Translations under genes and position numbers: made by a program
Notes under the pieces: generated by a model
Databases searched by the model: none
What the model was told of the DNA's origin: nothing
The model's input: the letters and a program-made list of their open reading frames with translations, nothing else
NCBI RefSeq assembly: GCF_000179235.2
Contig: NZ_CP039373.1
Location: 775,860 to 839,859 of the forward strand
Direction: 5' to 3'
Source: Synechococcus sp. CB0101
Lineage (GTDB): Bacteria > Cyanobacteriota > Cyanobacteriia > PCC-6307 > Cyanobiaceae
DNA: 64,000 nt
Shown here: one piece after another, positions 1-8,560 of the stretch
Layout of the letters: each line of letters begins with the position of its first letter
How positions within the stretch are numbered: the first letter of the stretch is position 1

Positions 1-1
1 T

Positions 2-205
2 CCCGGCCCCGCCTTCATCGAAGTGCAGGTGCGCCGCAACGAGAACTGCTACCCGATGGTGCCCCCCGGTGCCAGCAATGCCCAGATGGTGGGCCTGCCC
101 TCCCATCCCGAGCTGGCGATCGACACCACCCGCGAGTGCCACAGCTGCCACCACACCACCGCGAGCTCCAGCCTCTACTGCCCCAACTGCGGCACCAAGC
201 TCTGA
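2..205 (+). CDS. ilvB: Acetolactate synthase large subunit, C-terminal end (partial)
   Basis: Only the last 67 codons are inside the window; the reading frame is open from base 2. The sequence [10 protein letters not shown] followed by SNAQMVGLP is the conserved C-terminal signature of the ThDP-dependent acetolactate synthase large subunit, the first common enzyme of branched-chain amino acid synthesis. The protein ends with CxxC-x(11)-CxxC, a zinc-ribbon-like tail absent from enterobacterial IlvB. The stop overlaps the next start (TGATG). Confidence 0.8.
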   Translation, partial: PGPAFIEVQVRRNENCYPMVPPGASNAQMVGLPSHPELAIDTTRECHSCHHTTASSSLYCPNCGTKL

Positions 206-552
206 TGCCCAGGTGGTTGTTGGCAGCCGCAATGGCCATGGTGCTGTTGCTCGGCGCTGCCGGTGCGCAGGCAGCCGAGGTGCTGCAGGTGCGCAGCGGC
301 ACCCTGTTGCAGGTGGGTGATCACAACCGCACCTACACGGTTGAACTGGCCTGCGTGGCTGTGCCCGCTGGCGGTGATGAGGCCGCTGCAGCCTGGTTGC
401 GCCAGGCACTGCCGCGGCGCACGAAGGTGAACCTGCGGCCGGTGGGCAACGACGACGGCACCCTGGTGGCCCGGGTGCAGCGGCTGGGCGCCAGCGATCT
501 GGGCTCCGGCCTGGTAGCTGCGGGGCTGGCCAGCGCCAAGCCGGGCTGCTGA
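205..552 (+). CDS. Secreted thermonuclease-like (SNase-fold) protein
   Basis: The start is the ATG overlapping the ilvB stop, because it gives a clean signal peptide (hydrophobic residues 4-20 ending AQA). The mature part of about 95 residues resembles a staphylococcal-nuclease-like fold: a beta-rich GTLLQVGD...YTVEL opening, a helix with WLRQALP, and a closing DLGSGLVAAGLA segment. The usual catalytic Arg/Glu/Arg set is not obvious, so nuclease activity is uncertain. It probably acts outside the cytoplasmic membrane. The fold assignment is by pattern only. Confidence 0.6.
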   Translation: MPRWLLAAAMAMVLLLGAAGAQAAEVLQVRSGTLLQVGDHNRTYTVELACVAVPAGGDEAAAAWLRQALPRRTKVNLRPVGNDDGTLVARVQRLGASDLGSGLVAAGLASAKPGC

Positions 553-557
553 ACGCG

Positions 558-773
558 ATGAGTATCAACCGCACCGCCAAAGGCATCGTGCTGGTGCCCT
601 GCCTGCTGCTCGGCGCTGCCTTTCTGGCTGCGGCCGTATGGGGTGATCAAGCCGCCGCCGCCAATCAGCGGCTAGCCCTCATCCTGGGGAGCGCGCTGAT
701 GGGTGGAGGCCTGCTGGCCCAGTTGATCCCAGAAGCACCGCCGGAGCGGGATCCGGCCGCTCCGAAAGACTGA
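558..773 (+). CDS. Small two-helix membrane protein, unknown
   Basis: A 71-residue protein starting 5 bases after the previous stop, probably in the same transcript. Two hydrophobic segments (about residues 9-27 and 40-57) are joined by a short polar loop, and the C-terminus is charged and proline-rich. I recognise no family. It could be a small thylakoid or plasma-membrane protein, but nothing in the sequence fixes its role. Confidence 0.6.
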   Translation: MSINRTAKGIVLVPCLLLGAAFLAAAVWGDQAAAANQRLALILGSALMGGGLLAQLIPEAPPERDPAAPKD

Positions 774-776
774 GCC

Positions 777-793
777 GAGGCCTGCTGGGCCTC
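777..793. terminator. Weak bidirectional hairpin between convergent genes
   Basis: GAGGCC, a 5-base loop and GGCCTC form a 6-bp stem between the convergent small membrane protein and Tic22 genes. There is no T-run, so it is weak as an intrinsic terminator. Confidence 0.35.
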
Positions 794-1547
794 AGTTGCC
801 CTGTTTGCCCTTGGCCTGGTTTTCCTTCACCAGCCGGAAGTATTCGGGGGTGGGGAAGATGGTGAAGCTGTCGCTGGGGGCGTTGATGATCTCGCGCAGC
901 ACGGCGGTGAGATCCGCCACCTGGGGCTTCAGCTTCTGGCGCTCAGCCACCGGCAGCTTGGCCAGGGCGTTTTCCAGATTTTCGTAGCTGAAGAAGAACA
1001 CACCCCGGGGGCCTTCAGGGGTTGTGATCGTGAGGAAGGGCTTGGTGAAAAACACCGGCACATTCAGACCTTCTTGGATCTGCTTCTCGGTGAGGCCCTG
1101 CTCCTTGAGGATCTTCACCGCCTGGGTGCGATCGCCGTCGTTGCCGATGATCGGCGCCACCAGGGGCTTGCTCTTGTCTTTGAGCTGTTTGTTGAGCTCC
1201 ACCACCTTCTCGTTCATCACGTTGAGGGGCAGCGCCACGACACCGGCCTTGATGCCAGGGTTGTTCTTGTTGAGGGCCGCCAACTGCTCGTTGGCCTTGG
1301 CGCTCTCGAGGTAAAGGGGCAGCACCAATTCCTTCTCCCGGGGAATCGGCAGCGGCACACCGTTGGAGTCGGTGATCACAAACACCGGCACCACCTGCAG
1401 TTTCTTGATCGCGTCCGCCTCAGGAATGGCCTGAGCCGGAGCGGGCAGCAGGGAGATCGCACCAGCCCATGCCAGACCAGCGCTCAGCGCGACAGAGCCG
1501 AGCTTGCGGCCCAGACGGTGGCGCATGGCATTGCGGCGTGACTGCAT
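792..1547 (-). CDS. Tic22-family protein
   Basis: A Tic22-like protein of about 250 residues with an N-terminal signal peptide (basic start, hydrophobic core, AQA cleavage site near residue 37). Diagnostic segments are the VPVFVITD block, the VPVFFTKPFLTI block with GVFFFSYE, and the C-terminal FTIFPTPEYF. In cyanobacteria Tic22 homologues lie in the thylakoid lumen or periplasm and are linked to outer-membrane biogenesis. Two ATGs fit (1547 and 1526); neither has a strong Shine-Dalgarno. The gene diverges from the next one across 73 bases that must hold both promoters. Confidence 0.8.
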   Translation of the reverse strand: MQSRRNAMRHRLGRKLGSVALSAGLAWAGAISLLPAPAQAIPEADAIKKLQVVPVFVITDSNGVPLPIPREKELVLPLYLESAKANEQLAALNKNNPGIKAGVVALPLNVMNEKVVELNKQLKDKSKPLVAPIIGNDGDRTQAVKILKEQGLTEKQIQEGLNVPVFFTKPFLTITTPEGPRGVFFFSYENLENALAKLPVAERQKLKPQVADLTAVLREIINAPSDSFTIFPTPEYFRLVKENQAKGKQGN

Positions 1548-1620
1548 GCGATCAACTGTTGAAAGGTTGAGCCTAGTCAGAGAAATCCACCTAGCTTTCG
1601 GCGGCTGGACGGTGCCGGCC

Positions 1621-2814
1621 ATGACCACTGCAGAACAGCCTCGATCGGTTGCGGCGGCCACACCGCTGGCGGTGCTCAAGCAGGCGGGGCTGACCAACCA
1701 CTGGCGGCGCTCGCTGGGCTGGCTGGCCGGGATCAGCGCAGCACTGCTCGGCAGCCAAACCCTGGCCGCAAGCACGCCCATGCGCAGTGATGTGCGGCTC
1801 CTTCTGCCCAGCGAAGGACTTCTGGCAGGACTCGGTGATGGGCTGCGGCGGGGCTACAGCGTGGCCATGGAGGAAAGCCGCAGCTGCGGGGTCGAACCCC
1901 CAAGCCTGCAGGTTGGCTGGCTGCCACCGGGCGCCAACCCCCAGCAACCCGTGGGGGCCGCCCCCCGCAGCCAGCTGCTGGTGGCACCTCCCGCTGCGCC
2001 CCTACAGGCCTATGGCCAGCTAGCCGACCAACAGCGCCTCACGGTGCTGCTGCCCTTGCAGCGGGGCGTGTCTTTGGAGGGGTTGCCGCAGCTGCGCGGC
2101 TCCGATCGGCTCTGGCCGTTGATGCCAGGCCGCAGCCTGGAGGCCGATCGGCTGGCCGAGGCCCTGCTGGGCGACAAGATCAAGCGCGTGATGGTGGTGC
2201 GCGATCGCAGCGCCGAGAGCAAAGCCCTCACCGATCGCTTTGTGGCGAGCTTCGCTAATGGCAAGGGCGAGGTGATCGGGCCTACGGCCGCGCCGATCAG
2301 CGTGGCGGGCGATGACCCATCCGCAATGCAGCAGCTGGAGGGGGATGTGGATTGGTATCGCCCGCCGGCCCTGGTGGTGATCACCCAGCCGGGCAGTGAA
2401 TTAGCCAAAGCAGTGCGTGGGGCGAACTGGCCCGAAACACTGCTGTTGGCCTGGAGTGCTCCCGTCGAGCAACCCATGGCAGTGGAGCAGATCGGCGTGA
2501 ACCCCCTCAGCCGCGGTCCTGGATGGAAGGCCTTCGCCCAGCGCTTTGAGCAGCGTTGGGGCTACAAGCCCGGCGTGGTGGAAAGTGCCGGCTACGACAG
2601 CGGCCTGATGAGCGCCTTGGCGTCCGTGCAGGCCGGCGGCCGGCGGGGCTGGGATCTTCAGTGGTTCAGCGCCAATGCCAAGCCGCAGCCGTTGTGCACC
2701 GCCCTGAAGCTGAGGGCGGAGGGGGCCAAGGTGCGCCCCCAAGCAGCCAGCAGCCAATTCGATCTGAGCCCGGGTGTGCCCCCATCAGCGCAGTTGCAAC
2801 TGAGCCGTGGCTGA
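1621..2814 (+). CDS. ABC transporter substrate-binding-like protein (type I periplasmic fold)
   Basis: A protein of 397 residues with a hydrophobic segment at about 31-50 that probably acts as signal or anchor. The body has the two-lobed Leu/Ile/Val-binding-protein pattern: VRLLLPSEG at the first strand, an IKRVMVVRDRSAES Rossmann-like segment and a late ESAGYDSGLM segment. No permease or ATPase genes adjoin it, so a sensory or orphan binding role is as likely as transport. The reading frame is open upstream, but the ATG at 1621 is the sensible start. It overlaps ppsA by 8 bases. Confidence 0.6.
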   Translation: MTTAEQPRSVAAATPLAVLKQAGLTNHWRRSLGWLAGISAALLGSQTLAASTPMRSDVRLLLPSEGLLAGLGDGLRRGYSVAMEESRSCGVEPPSLQVGWLPPGANPQQPVGAAPRSQLLVAPPAAPLQAYGQLADQQRLTVLLPLQRGVSLEGLPQLRGSDRLWPLMPGRSLEADRLAEALLGDKIKRVMVVRDRSAESKALTDRFVASFANGKGEVIGPTAAPISVAGDDPSAMQQLEGDVDWYRPPALVVITQPGSELAKAVRGANWPETLLLAWSAPVEQPMAVEQIGVNPLSRGPGWKAFAQRFEQRWGYKPGVVESAGYDSGLMSALASVQAGGRRGWDLQWFSANAKPQPLCTALKLRAEGAKVRPQAASSQFDLSPGVPPSAQLQLSRG

Positions 2815-5209
2815 GCTGGTCCTGCCGCTCGAGGCGGTAGGCCTTGAGGCGATCGCCGAGGTTGGCGGCAAAAACGCCTCCCTCGGGGAGATGATCCGCC
2901 AGCTCTCGGCGCAGGGCGTGAGGGTTCCCGGTGGTTTCGCCACCACCGCCGCGGCCTACCGCCACTTCATCGCGGCCGGGGGGTTGCAGCAGCAACTGCA
3001 CGCCATCCTCGATCTTCTCGACAGCCACAACATCGCCCAGCTGCAGGCGGCAGGGGCCGCTGCCCGAGCCCTGCTGCTGGCGGCCGACTTACCCGCAGAT
3101 CTGGAGCAGGCGATCCTCAACGCCTACCGCCAGCTGGGGGCACCTGCCGTAGCCGTGCGCTCGAGCGCCACCGCTGAAGACCTGCCCGATGCCTCCTTCG
3201 CCGGGCAGCAGGAGACCTATCTCAATGTGGAAGGTGAGCAGGCGCTGCTGGCGGCGTGCCGGCGCTGCTTCGCCTCCCTGTTCACCGATCGAGCCATCTC
3301 CTACCGGCAGATCAACGGCTTCGATCACTTTGAGGTGGCCCTCTCCATCGGCGTGCAGCGCATGGTGCGCGCCGATCAGGCCTGCTCCGGGGTGATGTTC
3401 AGCATCGACACCGAAACCGGCTTCCGCAACGCCGTGCTGCTCACGGCGGCCTATGGGCTCGGCGAAAACGTGGTGCAGGGGGCCGTGAACCCCGATGAGT
3501 ACCTGATCTTCAAACCCACGCTCGAACAGGGCTTTGCACCGATCGTGAGCCAACGGCTCGGCAGCAAAGCGATCCGGATGATCTACGGCGAACACGGCTC
3601 CACGTGCAACGTGGATGTGCCGCTGGAGGAGCGCAACCGCTTTGCCCTCAGCCAGGCCGACGTGTTGCAGCTGGCGCGCTGGGCATGCCTGATCGAGCGG
3701 CATTACAGCGAGCGCCGCGGTCAGCCCACCCCCATGGACATCGAATGGGGCAAAGACGGCATCAGTGGTGAGCTGTTCATCCTCCAAGCCCGGCCGGAGA
3801 CCGTGGAATCCCGCCGCAGCGCCACCCTGCTGCGCAGCTGGCACCTGGAACCCCACCTAGCGGAGCTGCTGTGCAGCGGGCGTGCCATCGGCGCCTCGGT
3901 GAACAGCGGCCGGGCTCGCATCCTGCGGCATCCCTCCGAGATCCAGCGCTTCGAGCCCGGCGATCTGCTGGTGACCGAGCGCACCGATCCCGACTGGGAA
4001 CCCATCCTGAAGCGGGCCAGCGGGGTGATCACCAACCAGGGCGGCCGCACTTGCCATGCCGCGATCATTGCCCGCGAGATGGGCATCACCGCCATCGTGG
4101 GAGCGGGGGATGCCACCGAGCGCATCGCCGATGGCGACACGATCACCGCCAGCTGCTGTGAAGGCGATCAGGGGCGGGTGTATCGGGGCGCGCTGCCCTT
4201 CCGCGTGGATGAAAGCGACATTGGCGAGCTGCCTCCCACCCGCACACGCATCCTGATGAATGTGGGCAACCCGGAGGAGGCCTTCAGCCAGGCCGCGATT
4301 CCCTGCGACGGGGTGGGCCTGGCCCGGCTGGAGTTTGTGATCGCCAATCACATCCGGGTGCATCCGATGGCGCTGCTGCAGCCCGAGCGGCTCACGGATC
4401 CGGCCGAACGCCAGGCGATCGCCCAGCTCACCGCCGGATACACCCAGCCCGCCGACTACTACGTGGATCTGCTGGCCCAGGGAATGGCACGGCTGGCGGC
4501 GGCGTTTTATCCCCGGCCGGTGATCCTGCGCTTCTCCGATTTCAAGAGCAACGAATACGCCAAGTTGCTGGGGGGCAGCAGCTTTGAACCCAGTGAAGAG
4601 AACCCGATGATCGGCTGGCGCGGTGCCTCGCGCTACTACGCCGCAGGCTTTAGGGAGGCGTTCGCCCTGGAATGCCGCGCGCTCAAGCGGGTGCGCGAGC
4701 AGATGGGCCTCAGCAACGTGATCCCGATGGTGCCGTTCTGCCGCACCCCCGAAGAGGCTGATCGCGTGCTGGCGGAGATGGCCAAGGCCGGCCTGGTGCG
4801 CGGCGAGAACGGACTGGAGGTGTACGTGATGTGCGAACTACCGAGCAATGTGATCGCCGCCGAGGCCTTTGCCGAACGCTTCGATGGCTTCTCGATCGGC
4901 TCCAACGACCTCACCCAGCTGAGCCTGGGGCTCGACCGCGATTCAGCCCTGGTGGCGGATCTTTTTGATGAACGCAACGCGGCAGTGGTGGAGCTGATCC
5001 GCATGGCGATCCGCACCGCCAAGCGCTGCGGCCGCAAGATCGGCATCTGCGGCCAAGCCCCAAGCGATCACCCCGAATTCGCCGAACTCCTGGTGCGCGA
5101 AGGCATCGATTCGATCAGCCTCAACCCCGACGCCGTGCTGAGCACTCGCCTGCGGGTAGCCGCCATCGAAGCGCAGCTGGCAGCTGCCAACAGCGAGCAG
5201 CCTGCCTAG
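2807..5209 (+). CDS. ppsA: Phosphoenolpyruvate synthase
   Basis: A full-length 800-residue PEP synthase (pyruvate + ATP + water to PEP + AMP + Pi), cytoplasmic. The N-terminal ATP-grasp pyruvate/PEP domain has VGGKNASLGEM near residue 20 and VRSSATAEDLP near 117. The phosphohistidine domain has GGRTCHAAI with the phosphorylated His at residue 417. The C-terminal PEP-binding barrel has SIGSNDLTQL and the catalytic Cys748 in GICGQ. The start is GTG at 2807, overlapping the upstream gene by 8 bases. It lies 26 bases before hoxE, so it may be co-transcribed with the hydrogenase genes; together with PFOR downstream it would allow pyruvate recycling toward PEP. Confidence 0.95.
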   Translation: MAELVLPLEAVGLEAIAEVGGKNASLGEMIRQLSAQGVRVPGGFATTAAAYRHFIAAGGLQQQLHAILDLLDSHNIAQLQAAGAAARALLLAADLPADLEQAILNAYRQLGAPAVAVRSSATAEDLPDASFAGQQETYLNVEGEQALLAACRRCFASLFTDRAISYRQINGFDHFEVALSIGVQRMVRADQACSGVMFSIDTETGFRNAVLLTAAYGLGENVVQGAVNPDEYLIFKPTLEQGFAPIVSQRLGSKAIRMIYGEHGSTCNVDVPLEERNRFALSQADVLQLARWACLIERHYSERRGQPTPMDIEWGKDGISGELFILQARPETVESRRSATLLRSWHLEPHLAELLCSGRAIGASVNSGRARILRHPSEIQRFEPGDLLVTERTDPDWEPILKRASGVITNQGGRTCHAAIIAREMGITAIVGAGDATERIADGDTITASCCEGDQGRVYRGALPFRVDESDIGELPPTRTRILMNVGNPEEAFSQAAIPCDGVGLARLEFVIANHIRVHPMALLQPERLTDPAERQAIAQLTAGYTQPADYYVDLLAQGMARLAAAFYPRPVILRFSDFKSNEYAKLLGGSSFEPSEENPMIGWRGASRYYAAGFREAFALECRALKRVREQMGLSNVIPMVPFCRTPEEADRVLAEMAKAGLVRGENGLEVYVMCELPSNVIAAEAFAERFDGFSIGSNDLTQLSLGLDRDSALVADLFDERNAAVVELIRMAIRTAKRCGRKIGICGQAPSDHPEFAELLVREGIDSISLNPDAVLSTRLRVAAIEAQLAAANSEQPA

Positions 5210-5235
5210 CTTCGAGATAGCCGGCGAAGGGCCTG

Positions 5236-5706
5236 ATGCCGCTGCCGTTGGACCAGCCCCAGAGCGGAGCGGAGCTCTACGAAGGCCTGAACTCTGTGCT
5301 GCAGCGCCATGGCCACCAGGCCCATGGCCTGATTGAGGTGCTGAACCATGCGCAGCAGCTCTACGGCCACCTGAGCGAACCGCTGCTGCGCCATATCGCC
5401 CGGCAACTGCAGCTGCCCTTCAGCCGGGTGCAGGGCACGGCGAGTTTTTATCACCTGTTTCGCTTCAAGGCGCCGGCCCGGCACAGCTGCCTGGTGTGCA
5501 CCGGCACCGCCTGCCATGTGCTGGGGGCGGCGCAGCTGCTCGCCGATCTCAGAAACGCTGCGATGGAGGAGCTGGGCGTGGAGCTGGGTTCCGTGCGCTG
5601 CATCGGCACCTGCAGCGGCGCCCCGCTCGTGGTGGTGGATGGCGAGGTGTGGAACCACCTCAGCAGTGCTGCGGTGCTCAAACGGCTGCGGGAGCTCGAA
5701 CCATGA
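5236..5706 (+). CDS. hoxE: Bidirectional hydrogenase diaphorase subunit HoxE
   Basis: A 156-residue NuoE/HoxE-type thioredoxin-like protein carrying one [2Fe-2S] cluster. The cluster Cys are 88 and 93 (CTGTAC) and 122 and 126 (CIGTC). HoxE belongs to the diaphorase part of the cyanobacterial NAD(P)-linked hydrogenase and is thought to connect it to ferredoxin or the membrane. A GAAGGG Shine-Dalgarno lies 6 bases before the ATG. The last four bases overlap the hoxF start (ATGA). Confidence 0.93.
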   Translation: MPLPLDQPQSGAELYEGLNSVLQRHGHQAHGLIEVLNHAQQLYGHLSEPLLRHIARQLQLPFSRVQGTASFYHLFRFKAPARHSCLVCTGTACHVLGAAQLLADLRNAAMEELGVELGSVRCIGTCSGAPLVVVDGEVWNHLSSAAVLKRLRELEP

Positions 5707-7268
5707 GCGCCTGCCTGCGCCTGTGCACGGCCGCCAGCTGCCGCAGTCGGGGAGCCACCGAGCTGCTCGAGCACTGCCGCAAGGCCCTGGCAAGCGATCA
5801 GGCTCAACTGCGGGTGAAGGAGGTGGGCTGCCTGGGCCCCTGCAGCGATGGCCCTTTGCTGGCGATCGACCCTACCGACCGGCTGCTCTCCCTGCAGGAG
5901 GTGAACGGCTCCGATCTGGAGACATCCCTCGCCGAAGCCCTGCAACGGGGCAATGACGCAACGGGCCTGAAGCAGTGGCAACCCTCCGGCAGCCGTGAGC
6001 TCAGCCCTGATGAGCCCTTTTTGAACCTGCAGCGCCGCCTGGTGCTGGGGCGTTGCGGCGTGGTGGATCCCGAAAGCCTGGCTGACGCCTTGGCGGCTGG
6101 AGCCTGGCAGCAATTGCCGCGGGTGCTGGAGCAGAACGATCCGCCAGCCGTGATCGAGATCGTGCGCCGCAGTGGCCTGCGGGGCCGCGGGGGAGCCGGC
6201 TATCCCACAGGGCTGAAGTGGGCCACGGTGGCCGCGATGCCTGGCAGCCAAAAGGTGGTGGTGTGCAACGCCGATGAGGGCGACCCGGGCGCCTTCATGG
6301 ACCGCACCTTGATGGAGGGCGATCCCCACACCCTGCTGGAGGGCATGGCGATCGCCGCCTTTGCCGTGGGCGCGCAGCAGGGGTTCATCTACGTGCGGGC
6401 GGAGTATCCGCTGGCGATCGAACGGCTGCGCACAGCCATCAGCGCCGCCGAGCAGCAGGGCTGGCTGGGCAGGGGAATCGGCGGAAGCGGGTTCAGCTTC
6501 GAGATCGAGCTGCGGGTGGGTGCCGGTGCCTATGTGTGCGGCGAAGAAACGGCGCTGATCCACTCGATCGAGGGGCGGCGCGGTGTGCCGCGGCCCAGGC
6601 CTCCCTATCCGGCTGAACACGGGGTGTTTGGCCTGCCCACCCTGATCAACAACGTGGAGACCTTCGGCAATATCCCAGCGCTGCTGGAGCTGGGGGTGGA
6701 GGCCTACGGCACGGGCACCAAGGTGTTTTCACTCACGGGCCACGTGCAGCGCAGCGGTGTGCTGGAGGTGCCGATGGGCACGTCGCTGCGCACGATCGTG
6801 GAGACGATGGGCGGCGGTGCCCCGCAGGGGCGCCAGATCAAAGCCGTGCAAACCGGTGGCCCCTCCGGCGGCTGTGTGCCCGCCAGCGCCCTCGACAGCC
6901 CCGTCGACTACGACTCCCTCAAAGCCCTCGGCACGATCATGGGCTCAGGCGGGATGGTGGTGCTGGATGACACCACCAACATGGTGGACATCGCCGCCTT
7001 CTTCATCGCCTTCAGCCGCGAGGAATCCTGCGGCAAGTGCATCCCCTGCCGCTCAGGCACCGTGCAGTTGGAGATGTTGCTGCGCAAGCTGCTCGAACGC
7101 CGCGGCCAGGTGGCCGATCTCGAGCAGCTGGAAGCCCTCTGCCACACCGTGGCCGACGCCAGCCTCTGCGGCTTAGGCCAGAGCGCCCCCAAACCGGTGC
7201 TCAGCACCCTGCGCCATTTCCGCGGCGACTACCTGGCGCTGCTGCCAGCGGCGGAGGTGCAGCGATGA
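5703..7268 (+). CDS. hoxF: Bidirectional hydrogenase diaphorase subunit HoxF
   Basis: A 521-residue HoxF carrying FMN, the NAD(P)H site and FeS clusters. The N-terminal 110 residues are a [2Fe-2S] thioredoxin-like domain (CxxxxC then CLGPC). The central NuoF-like domain has GRGGAGYPTG near residue 161 and GEETALI later. The C-terminal [4Fe-4S] motif ESCGKCIPCRSGT is near residue 443 with its fourth Cys in SLCGLGQ. The start is the ATG overlapping the hoxE stop; the open frame extends upstream but that part is out-of-frame hoxE sequence. The end overlaps hoxU by four bases. Confidence 0.95.
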   Translation: MSACLRLCTAASCRSRGATELLEHCRKALASDQAQLRVKEVGCLGPCSDGPLLAIDPTDRLLSLQEVNGSDLETSLAEALQRGNDATGLKQWQPSGSRELSPDEPFLNLQRRLVLGRCGVVDPESLADALAAGAWQQLPRVLEQNDPPAVIEIVRRSGLRGRGGAGYPTGLKWATVAAMPGSQKVVVCNADEGDPGAFMDRTLMEGDPHTLLEGMAIAAFAVGAQQGFIYVRAEYPLAIERLRTAISAAEQQGWLGRGIGGSGFSFEIELRVGAGAYVCGEETALIHSIEGRRGVPRPRPPYPAEHGVFGLPTLINNVETFGNIPALLELGVEAYGTGTKVFSLTGHVQRSGVLEVPMGTSLRTIVETMGGGAPQGRQIKAVQTGGPSGGCVPASALDSPVDYDSLKALGTIMGSGGMVVLDDTTNMVDIAAFFIAFSREESCGKCIPCRSGTVQLEMLLRKLLERRGQVADLEQLEALCHTVADASLCGLGQSAPKPVLSTLRHFRGDYLALLPAAEVQR

Positions 7269-7981
7269 GCGTCTGCACCCTGCGCATCAACGACCACGAC
7301 CTGGCCGTGCCGCTTGGCACAACACTGCTGCAGGCGGCCCGCCAGGCAGGCATTCACATCCCCACCCTCTGCTTCCTGGAAGGACTCTCAGCGGTGGCAG
7401 CCTGCCGGCTCTGCTTGGTGGAGCTGGAGGGGAGCGATCGACTGATGGCCGCCTGCGTGACAGCTGCCGCCGAAGGGATGCGCGTGCACACCGACACGCC
7501 ACGGCTGCGGGAGATCCGCCGCACCGTGATCGAGCTGCTGTTCACCGAAGGCAACCATGTGTGTGCCGTGTGCGTGGCCAATGGCCACTGCGAACTGCAG
7601 AACCTGGCGGTGGAGGTGGGCATGGACCACAGCCGCCTGCCCTACCGCTTCCCCCAGCGCGGCGTTGACCTCTCCCACGCCCAATACGGCCTGGATCACA
7701 ACCGCTGCATCCTTTGCACCCGCTGCGTGCGGGTGTGTGATGAGGTGGAAGGAGCCCACGTGTGGGATGTGGGCTGGCGCGGCGAGCACTGCCAGATCAT
7801 CAGCGGCCTGGGTGAACCCTGGGGCGATGTGAACGCCTGCACCCACTGCGGCAAATGCGTAGAGGTGTGCCCCACCGGCGCGTTGTTCCACAAAACCGAC
7901 ACCAGCGAAGAGAAACAGGGGCACCCCGAGCGGCTCCAGGCCCTGATGCACGCCCGCACCCACCAGCAATGGAACCCATGA
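7265..7981 (+). CDS. hoxU: Bidirectional hydrogenase diaphorase subunit HoxU
   Basis: A 238-residue HoxU, homologous to the N-terminal part of NuoG, relaying electrons between HoxF and the hydrogenase heterodimer. An N-terminal [2Fe-2S] plant-ferredoxin-like domain (TLCFLEG, CRLC, later C) is followed by CAVCVANGHC and two ferredoxin-like clusters, CILCTRCVRVC and CTHCGKCVEVCP. ATGA overlaps join it to hoxF and hoxY, indicating translational coupling. Confidence 0.94.
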   Translation: MSVCTLRINDHDLAVPLGTTLLQAARQAGIHIPTLCFLEGLSAVAACRLCLVELEGSDRLMAACVTAAAEGMRVHTDTPRLREIRRTVIELLFTEGNHVCAVCVANGHCELQNLAVEVGMDHSRLPYRFPQRGVDLSHAQYGLDHNRCILCTRCVRVCDEVEGAHVWDVGWRGEHCQIISGLGEPWGDVNACTHCGKCVEVCPTGALFHKTDTSEEKQGHPERLQALMHARTHQQWNP

Positions 7982-8541
7982 GCCAAGCCACCCCCCGCAA
8001 ACCGCGGCTGGCCACGGTGTGGCTGGCGGGCTGCTCAGGCTGCCACATGTCGTTTCTGGATCTCGATGAATGGCTCCTGGAGCTCGCCGATCGAGCAGAG
8101 ATCGTCTACAGCCCGGTGGGATCCGACATCAAGACCTACCCCAAGGATGTGGACATCGCCCTGGTGGAGGGCGGGGTGGCCAACACCGACAACCTGGAGC
8201 TGCTGCATCAGGTGCGGGCCAACACCCGCACGCTGGTGAGCTTTGGCGACTGCGCCATCACGGCCAACATCCCGGGAATGCGCAATCTGCTGCGCGGCAG
8301 CGATCCCGTGCTGCGGCGGGCCTACCTGGAGCTCGCCGATGGCAGCGGCCAGCTCCCCCACGCCCCGGGGATCGTGCCGGAGCTACTAGAGCGGGTGTTG
8401 CCCGTGCATGAGCTGGTGCCCGTGGAGGTGTACCTGCCGGGTTGCCCGCCACCTGCTGATCGCATCCGCGCTGCGCTGGAGCCCTTGCTACGCGGAGAGC
8501 TTCCGCACCTCAGCGGTGCCGATCAGATCCGCTTCGGCTGA
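7978..8541 (+). CDS. hoxY: NiFe hydrogenase small subunit HoxY
   Basis: A 187-residue small subunit carrying the proximal [4Fe-4S] cluster: Cys19 and Cys22 in CSGC, a Cys in SFGDC and one in LPGCPPP. It is short, as expected for group 3d bidirectional enzymes, and has no Tat signal, so it is cytoplasmic. The ATG at 7978 is preferred over 7969 because it overlaps the hoxU stop as ATGA and starts just before the conserved [12 protein letters not shown] region. Confidence 0.94.
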   Translation: MSQATPRKPRLATVWLAGCSGCHMSFLDLDEWLLELADRAEIVYSPVGSDIKTYPKDVDIALVEGGVANTDNLELLHQVRANTRTLVSFGDCAITANIPGMRNLLRGSDPVLRRAYLELADGSGQLPHAPGIVPELLERVLPVHELVPVEVYLPGCPPPADRIRAALEPLLRGELPHLSGADQIRFG

Positions 8542-8560
8542 AACACAAGGAGACCCAGCC

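Noticed and set aside
5451-6620. Long minus-strand open frame (389 codons) across hoxE/hoxF
   Set aside because: It is antisense to strongly conserved hox genes, has no recognisable motif, and its amino acid mix reflects GC-rich codon shadows.
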